From assembly GCF_002886045.1 (NCBI RefSeq), contig NZ_CP025791.1:4913001-4977000 (forward strand): DNA of 64,000 nucleotides. Reading direction: 5' to 3'. Positions within the stretch are counted from its first letter, which is position 1. Each line of letters starts with the position of its first letter. Origin of the DNA: Flavivirga eckloniae. GTDB taxonomy: Bacteria; Bacteroidota; Bacteroidia; Flavobacteriales; Flavobacteriaceae. The position numbers were made by a program, and so were the translations under genes. The notes under the pieces are model-generated. The model was given only the letters and a program-made list of their open reading frames with translations. It was not told where the DNA came from and ran no database searches. Positions 59,301-64,000 of the stretch are shown here, piece by piece.

Positions 59301-60071
59301 ATGAAAAAGTATTCAGTAAAGGAATTATCGAAGTTAGCAGGAGTGAGTATACGCACATTGCATTACTACGATAAAATAGGTCTGCTAAAACCAGCGATCC
59401 GTACCGAGGCCAAGTACAGATTGTACGGAGAATATGAATTGCTAAAACTACAACAGATTCTTTTTTACAAGGAGCTTGACTTTTCCCTAAAGTATATCGT
59501 TGATGTTTTTAGCGATCCTGATTTTGACTTAATCGAGGCACTCGATAGTCACAAAAAATCCCTACTGGTTAAGCAAAAGAGAATTACTACTATGTTGGAT
59601 ACTATCGAGAAAACGATGTTAAATTTAAAAAAGAAAAAAATGATTACAGATAACGAATTGTACCAAGGTTTTTCAAAGAACGAAGCAAAGAAAATGCGTA
59701 ATGAAGCAATAGATAAGTTTGGTAAAGATACTATAGAAATAAGTGAAACGTACTTGAAAAAACTGTCAAAAGAACAGTTTGAACAATTAAAGGAAGATTA
59801 TAAGCAGGTTTTTAAAAACTTATTTAATCTTTCTAAAAACCAACCAGAAAGTGAAACTGTTCAATTGGAAATAGCAAGACATTACTCGTTTACTAGAAAA
59901 TTTTGGGGTACAGAAGGTTCATCTACATCCCAAGCAAATGCATATAAAGGGCTAGGCGTACTTTATGAAAAAGATGAACGATTTACTATGATGGATGAAA
60001 AACCACAACCCGAATTCGCAAAATTTCTTTTAAAAGCAATGACGTATTTTGCAGATACACAGTTGGTTTAG
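59301..60071 (+). CDS. MerR family regulator with TipAS effector domain
   Basis: 256 residues. N-terminal MerR winged helix (YSVKELSKLAGVSIRTLHYY, DKIGLLKPAIRTEAKYRLYG) and a coiled-coil helix (about 75-115). The C-terminal TipAS-like all-helical domain (MRNEAIDKFGKDTIEISETY, SFTRKFWGTEGSSTSQANAY, LYEKDERFTMMDEKPQPEFA) binds small molecules such as antibiotics in relatives. Probably a ligand-responsive activator of itself and nearby or remote genes through the dyad at 59249-59267. No transporter gene is adjacent, so the target is unknown. Confidence 0.88.
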   Translation: MKKYSVKELSKLAGVSIRTLHYYDKIGLLKPAIRTEAKYRLYGEYELLKLQQILFYKELDFSLKYIVDVFSDPDFDLIEALDSHKKSLLVKQKRITTMLDTIEKTMLNLKKKKMITDNELYQGFSKNEAKKMRNEAIDKFGKDTIEISETYLKKLSKEQFEQLKEDYKQVFKNLFNLSKNQPESETVQLEIARHYSFTRKFWGTEGSSTSQANAYKGLGVLYEKDERFTMMDEKPQPEFAKFLLKAMTYFADTQLV

Positions 60072-60211
60072 TGATATATTAAACGGAAAGATTAAAATAG
60101 TTGTAATATTTTTATTGTGGTTTAGAGTTTGTTTAACCTTTAAAGAGACAATATTTTTTACATTTACCAGTTGTAAAATCTGTAAAAAATGAACTCTTTC
60201 ACAAACAAATA

Positions 60212-60715
60212 ATGTCAAAAGGGGAAAAAAAGAAAATATTTTCAGTACTATTTGACAGGCACTACAAAAGACTTTTTAACTATTCCTTTAAAGTAGTTGG
60301 GCAAAAGGATGTTGCGGAAGAACTTGTACAGGAAACATTTATTAAACTTTGGGAGCATATTGAAAGCATCAGTAATGATAAACGCTCTATAGAATCATAC
60401 CTTATTAAGGTCTTGAAAAATAAAATTATAGATAATTACAGAAAAAGCCAAACCAAAGAAAAACACATTAATTTGTATAAACTAAACACGGAGTTTATTA
60501 CAGATATTGATGATAAATGGGAACTACAAAAAACGATAGATACTATCTACGCGTCCTTGCAACCAAAAACTTCAGAAATTTTTAAACTATCCCGGTTTAA
60601 AGGACTCACTTATCAAGAAATTGCTTCTTTAAAAAACATATCTGTAAAAACTGTAGAGTCTCATATATCAAAAGCGTTGCAGGCTTTTAGAAAACAACTT
60701 CAAGATTATTTGTAG
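60212..60715 (+). CDS. ECF sigma factor (FecI-like)
   Basis: 167 residues. Sigma2 (LFDRHYKRLFNYSFKVVGQK, AEELVQETFIKLWEHIES) and sigma4 (SLQPKTSEIFKLSRFKGLTY, EIASLKNISVKTVESHISKA) with the usual short linker. It is followed by a lipoprotein gene, FecR and a TonB receptor with an STN domain. This arrangement is the classic cell-surface signalling unit in which FecR holds the sigma factor until receptor signalling. Targets probably include the receptor gene. Confidence 0.92.
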   Translation: MSKGEKKKIFSVLFDRHYKRLFNYSFKVVGQKDVAEELVQETFIKLWEHIESISNDKRSIESYLIKVLKNKIIDNYRKSQTKEKHINLYKLNTEFITDIDDKWELQKTIDTIYASLQPKTSEIFKLSRFKGLTYQEIASLKNISVKTVESHISKALQAFRKQLQDYL

Positions 60716-60899
60716 GGTATAATTGCTTAAAAATGTTCTATATACAAATATTAATAAAGGAGTAGTTAAGCACTGTAGGTTTAACGTAATTAAGTAAACG
60801 TCTTCTTAAATCATTTCGAAAAATACTAAAACTTAGATTTTAATGTAGCGTTTATAACAAAAACTACGTATTAGCTAAAAATTAAAAAAAGAATACCAT

Positions 60900-61472
60900 A
60901 TGAAAATTAAAAATGACCACTATTTGACTAAAATCTCCATGATTACTTTATTTGTATTTACCCTAACCTTCTTTGCTTCCTTAATTAGTTGTGATAAAGA
61001 GGAAGATGATCCACAAGGAAAAATGGGGGTTAAGGGTATTTACAAGATAACCGAAAACATTTACACATTATATGCTGATAATGAGAAGTTTATTGAGGCA
61101 AATGATAAAAGAGGTCAAGCAGATTTCTGTCAGGTTAAAACAGAAATTCATAAAGTTAAACGAGTAAACAATATACTTACCATTGAGATTTATAGACCAA
61201 AAAACTGTAATGTAAAATATGAGATTATTTGGGATGGAGCTATTATGGAGTCTCACCCAAGTCAAGCATATTTATATGTTCACGCAATAGCTGAAAATTG
61301 CAATGATTTAAAAGAAAAAGAGCTTGATATTTTAATAATAGATTTAGAAAAAACAATAAAAGACATTGACAAGAATACCTTAAAAGAAATATACTTTACA
61401 ATAAAAGACTCGTGTAGTTTAACAGATGTTTATTGCACAGAAGATTGCAATGTAACAGTAACTAATGGATGA
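60900..61472 (+). CDS. Hypothetical lipoprotein in the FecI/FecR locus
   Basis: 190 residues. Lipobox SLIS-C (Cys30) after a hydrophobic leader (MIT...LFVFTLTFFASLISC). The mature part is acidic and contains five or more Cys (DFCQVKTEIHKVKRVNNILT, PKNCNVKYEIIWDG, NCNDLKEK, DSCSLTDVYCTEDCNVTV). No family recognised. Its position between the sigma factor and FecR is unusual, since fecI and fecR normally adjoin; perhaps it is an accessory periplasmic or surface protein of the locus. A terminator follows. Confidence 0.65.
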   Translation: MKIKNDHYLTKISMITLFVFTLTFFASLISCDKEEDDPQGKMGVKGIYKITENIYTLYADNEKFIEANDKRGQADFCQVKTEIHKVKRVNNILTIEIYRPKNCNVKYEIIWDGAIMESHPSQAYLYVHAIAENCNDLKEKELDILIIDLEKTIKDIDKNTLKEIYFTIKDSCSLTDVYCTEDCNVTVTNG

Positions 61473-61545
61473 TAGATTTGAACTAGATTAAGTTTTTAGA
61501 GTTTGAGTTAACAAGTTCAGATTAATAGCCTATTATTTCTTTAAA

Positions 61546-61582
61546 GGCCTTTACTTAAAATATAAGTAAAGGTCTTTTTTTT
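61546..61582 (+). terminator. Rho-independent terminator after the lipoprotein gene
   Basis: GGCCTTTACTTA pairs with TAAGTAAAGGTC (one G-T) and is followed by a run of eight T. Confidence 0.85.
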
Positions 61583-61669
61583 GTGCTTAAATTTTCCTCT
61601 TTCATAAGGTTTTAAAATAAAAATAGGGTACAACTACCTGGTAAACGTCCTATAGTAAACTACCCGATT

Positions 61670-62644
61670 ATGAAAGATAGTATAATAAAGGAAGAAGATA
61701 TTTGGGCTTATGTCTCCAAAAGCGCAGACGAGGCTACAAGATTAAAAATAGAAGACTGGAAACATTCAACAGATTTTGATGAAGACTTATATAATTCAAT
61801 AGTTAAGCTTTATGAAATTACAGCAGAAAGTCCATACGATACTATGGTTGATGTTGAGGCAGCCAAAACTGAATTTTTCGCCTCTGTAGAATCGAAGGAT
61901 AAAAAGCATGTTGGTATAAGGAGGTATTTAAAATATGCTTCTGTAATCGTACTTTTTGTAGCTATAGGGGGAATCGTTTATCAAAGTTTAACCACTAATA
62001 TGGTTACTGTAGCAACTACCTACGGAGAAGAAAAGCAAATAACGTTGGCTGATGGTTCGGTAGTTTGGTTAAATGCAGCGAGCAAAATTTCTTATGAAAA
62101 AGAATCACCCAGAACAATTCAATTAGACGGGGAAGCCTTTTTTGAGGTAGCAAAAGACAAAACGCGTCCCTTTACAGTTGAAACACCAGACCATGTTATT
62201 GTGAGAGCTTTAGGAACCAGTTTTAATGTTAAAGCTTATCCAAAAAACAGCTATATGGAAACCACATTGTTAACTGGAAAAGTAGAAGTAACTTCTAAAG
62301 ATTACTTTAAAGACCGCATAATCATGCTCCCCAATGATCATATTAAAATTGTTAAAGCAAATGGAAAACCTATAAAATCCGTCATAAAAAACAAGCAAAA
62401 TGTTTTAGCCTGGAGAACAGGTAAGATGCGGTTTAATAATATGTCGTTTAAAGACATCGCAAACGAGTTGAGTAACCAATTAAATGTAAAACTGGTATTT
62501 AAAAATAAAAAAATTGAAGCATCGAAGTTTACAGCAATATTTAAAAAATCAATGCCAATAGAAGATATTTTGGAAATTTTAAAAACCTCAAAAAACTTTA
62601 ATTACAACCTAAACAAACAAACAAATGAGTGGATAATAAAATAA
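61670..62644 (+). CDS. FecR family anti-sigma factor
   Basis: 324 residues. The N-terminal cytosolic part (ADEATRLKIEDWKHSTDFDE) contacts the sigma factor; a membrane segment lies near residues 86-105 (YASVIVLFVAIGGIVYQSLT). The FecR domain runs from about 120 (YGEEKQITLADGSVVWLNAA, IQLDGEAFFEVAKDKTRPFT, DHVIVRALGTSFNVKAY) and the C-terminal DUF4974 from about 260 (KDIANELSNQLNVKLVFKNK). It should sequester the sigma factor until the receptor's STN domain signals. An ordinary member of the family. Confidence 0.93.
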   Translation: MKDSIIKEEDIWAYVSKSADEATRLKIEDWKHSTDFDEDLYNSIVKLYEITAESPYDTMVDVEAAKTEFFASVESKDKKHVGIRRYLKYASVIVLFVAIGGIVYQSLTTNMVTVATTYGEEKQITLADGSVVWLNAASKISYEKESPRTIQLDGEAFFEVAKDKTRPFTVETPDHVIVRALGTSFNVKAYPKNSYMETTLLTGKVEVTSKDYFKDRIIMLPNDHIKIVKANGKPIKSVIKNKQNVLAWRTGKMRFNNMSFKDIANELSNQLNVKLVFKNKKIEASKFTAIFKKSMPIEDILEILKTSKNFNYNLNKQTNEWIIK

Positions 62645-62647
62645 AAA

Positions 62648-62680
62648 AAAGATGGGAAAATTGCCGCTTTCCCATCTAAA
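62648..62680 (+). terminator. Hairpin between fecR-like and receptor genes
   Basis: GATGGGAAA (62651-62659) pairs with TTTCCCATC (62668-62676), 9 bp with an 8-nt loop. It is followed by TAAA without a T run, so it may attenuate or process the message between FecR and the receptor but is a weak terminator. Confidence 0.5.
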
Positions 62681-62736
62681 CATGTCAATAGAAACCAATC
62701 GCCTAAGATTAGTATTAATTAACAATATTCAAATTT

Positions 62737-64000
62737 ATGAAAATAAAACAACTTGCTGTTTCATTAAAAATGGAGCGCATTTCAAAACGAAGTATTTTTT
62801 TAATGAAATTAACATGTACTATATATTTGGTATGCTGTTTACAACTTATAGCCCTAAATAGCTTTTCCCAAAATAAAATCACCCTAAAACGAAACCATGT
62901 TTCTTTACAATCTATCCTTAATGATATAGAATCGCAAACCAATTATAGTTTTGTATTTAATAATGATGATATTGATGTACTACAAAAGTTTAGCATAGAT
63001 GTTCTGGAAAAAGATATTACTTCTACTATCGATTTGTTGTTACGTAAAACACAAATAGTCTATAAGCTTAAAGATGAACTCGTAATTCTTACAAGTAAAA
63101 AAAGTAAAAAAGAAAACCATACCATAAGTGGCACCGTAAAGGATGCTGCTACAGGAGAAACTTTGCTTGGTGCAAATATTATTATAAAAGGAAATAATAT
63201 AGGTGCTACCACCAACGAATATGGGTTTTACTCCTTAACCTTACCACAGGGTGATTATACCATACAGGTTTCCTATTTAGGTTATACCTCCATAGAAGAA
63301 GTTATTGAATTGAATGGTAATTTAAAACGGATTTTCGAGCTCCAACCTGCATCCAATGAGTTGGATGAAGTGGTTGTAACGTCAGATAATAAAAGTAAAA
63401 GCCAGGTACATAATGTGCTGTCTGGAGTAAGCAATTTAAAGGTAGAGGGCATTAAACAATTACCCGCTTTTTTCGGAGAACCGGATATAAACAGGGCCGT
63501 TTTAACACTGTCAGGAGTATCTTCGGTAGGAGAGGGGACAGCTGGCTTTAATGTAAGGGGAGGAAATATTGACCAAAATCTTGTTTTGCTTGACGAAGCT
63601 CCATTATATATATCATCCCATATGTGGGGACTCTTTTCGGTTGTAAACGCCGATGGTATTAAAGATATGACACTTTATAAAGGAAGCATTCCTGCGAGAT
63701 ATGGAGGTCGAGGGTCTTCGGTAATGGATATTCGATTAAAAGAAGGTAATACTAAAGAATTTAAAGGAGAAGGTGGGTTGGGGACTTTGTTTTCAAGGTT
63801 AACAGTGGAAGGACCGTTAGTAGATGAAAAATTGAATTTTTTGGTGTCTGGGCGTAGATCATATTTCGATTTGTTTTTTCCTCTTTTAGGAGATGGTTTT
63901 AAAGGATCAAAAGCATTTTTTTATGATTTAAACACTAAAGTATCTTGGAATATTAATACGAACAATAAGTTATACATTTCTGGATATTTTGGAGCAGATG
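62737..64000 (+). CDS. TonB-dependent receptor with STN domain (partial)
   Basis: 421 residues visible; the gene runs off the right edge without a stop. It starts at 62737 (MKIKQLAVSLKMERISKRSI) with a long leader and signal peptide ending NSFSQ. Then a secretin/TonB short N-terminal (STN) domain (LKRNHVSLQSILNDIESQTN, YSFVFNNDDIDV), a carboxypeptidase-regulatory domain (ISGTVKDAATGETLLGANII, GYTSIEEVIELNGN), then the plug (LTLSGVSSVGEGTAGFNVRG, ALYISSHMWGLFSVVNADGI, SIPARYGGRGSSVMDIRL) and barrel start. The STN domain is what talks to FecR across the periplasm. Ligand unknown. Confidence 0.92.
   Translation, partial: MKIKQLAVSLKMERISKRSIFLMKLTCTIYLVCCLQLIALNSFSQNKITLKRNHVSLQSILNDIESQTNYSFVFNNDDIDVLQKFSIDVLEKDITSTIDLLLRKTQIVYKLKDELVILTSKKSKKENHTISGTVKDAATGETLLGANIIIKGNNIGATTNEYGFYSLTLPQGDYTIQVSYLGYTSIEEVIELNGNLKRIFELQPASNELDEVVVTSDNKSKSQVHNVLSGVSNLKVEGIKQLPAFFGEPDINRAVLTLSGVSSVGEGTAGFNVRGGNIDQNLVLLDEAPLYISSHMWGLFSVVNADGIKDMTLYKGSIPARYGGRGSSVMDIRLKEGNTKEFKGEGGLGTLFSRLTVEGPLVDEKLNFLVSGRRSYFDLFFPLLGDGFKGSKAFFYDLNTKVSWNINTNNKLYISGYFGAD

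Overview
The window looks like a chromosomal segment of a marine or soil Flavobacteriaceae (Bacteroidota). It is AT-rich, its recognisable promoters are of the TTTG-N19-TAnnTTTG type, and it carries several TonB-dependent receptors, FecI/FecR and LytS/LytTR regulators, DUF285 surface proteins and Por-secretion (T9SS) C-terminal tails. No species can be named from sequence alone.

Layout. 0-1.66 kb: a YeeE/YedE sulfur-transport pair, a Crp/Fnr regulator and tRNA-Arg(ACG). 1.68-1.93 kb: a decayed AbiGi-like gene. 2.06-21.93 kb: an integron-like gene-cassette array, the main discovery. Every cassette gene lies on the minus strand. The genes are separated by 19 imperfect-palindrome sites (one degenerate) of about 73-202 bp. 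Each site starts with AAC and ends with GTT. On the + strand AAC is followed by 5-6 nt and then a short L box (GTATA, GTGTA or GGCTA); on the other side the complementary L box is separated from GTT by 3 nt. The bases flanking GTT at the left of a cassette are the reverse complement of the bases flanking AAC at the right of the same cassette, and they differ from cassette to cassette. This is the R'/R'' signature of integron attC cassettes. The cargo is mostly single or paired small genes: beta-barrel and lipoproteins, a PLD nuclease with an AbiJ-like N-terminus, GNAT, pentapeptide repeat, DUF3291, Crp plus flavodoxin-fold oxidoreductase, CdiI-like immunity plus PD-(D/E)xK-like protein, a barstar-like pair, DinB, and NUDIX plus DUF4406. 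One cassette (a six-bladed-propeller lipoprotein carrying an IS481 element) is present twice, and its duplication ends lie at the AAC/GTT cores.

22-24.7 kb: the decayed proximal flank. It holds a beta-barrel gene, gene fragments, a truncated tyrosine recombinase whose C-terminus ends in PLD as in IntI proteins, and a broken carboxymuconolactone decarboxylase gene. 24.9-26.4 kb: a BlaI/BlaR1-like pair with a promoter/operator. 26.9-31.4 kb: a TonB-dependent receptor divergent from a LytS/LytTR two-component pair. 31.6-36.9 kb: two tandem DUF285 T9SS proteins, the second frameshifted in a C tract. 37.0-43.3 kb: an unknown exported protein, then a likely metal-uptake locus (two DUF4625 lipoproteins, a TonB receptor and a small His/Cys protein) with tandem candidate Zur/Fur-family boxes upstream.

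43.9-52.3 kb (plus strand): a metallophosphoesterase, a glycosyltransferase, a GH1 beta-glucosidase, then a PhyH / TIM-barrel / Gfo-Idh-MocA / TIM-barrel sugar-metabolism set and a TIGR01212 radical-SAM protein. 53.2-58.6 kb: two large T9SS-exported proteins (a reprolysin-type metalloprotease with three chitin-binding-like modules; a BNR/sortilin-like propeller with Fn3 and discoidin domains). 59.3-64 kb: a MerR/TipAS regulator, then a FecI sigma factor, a lipoprotein, FecR and the start of an STN-containing TonB receptor that runs off the window, a classic cell-surface signalling unit.
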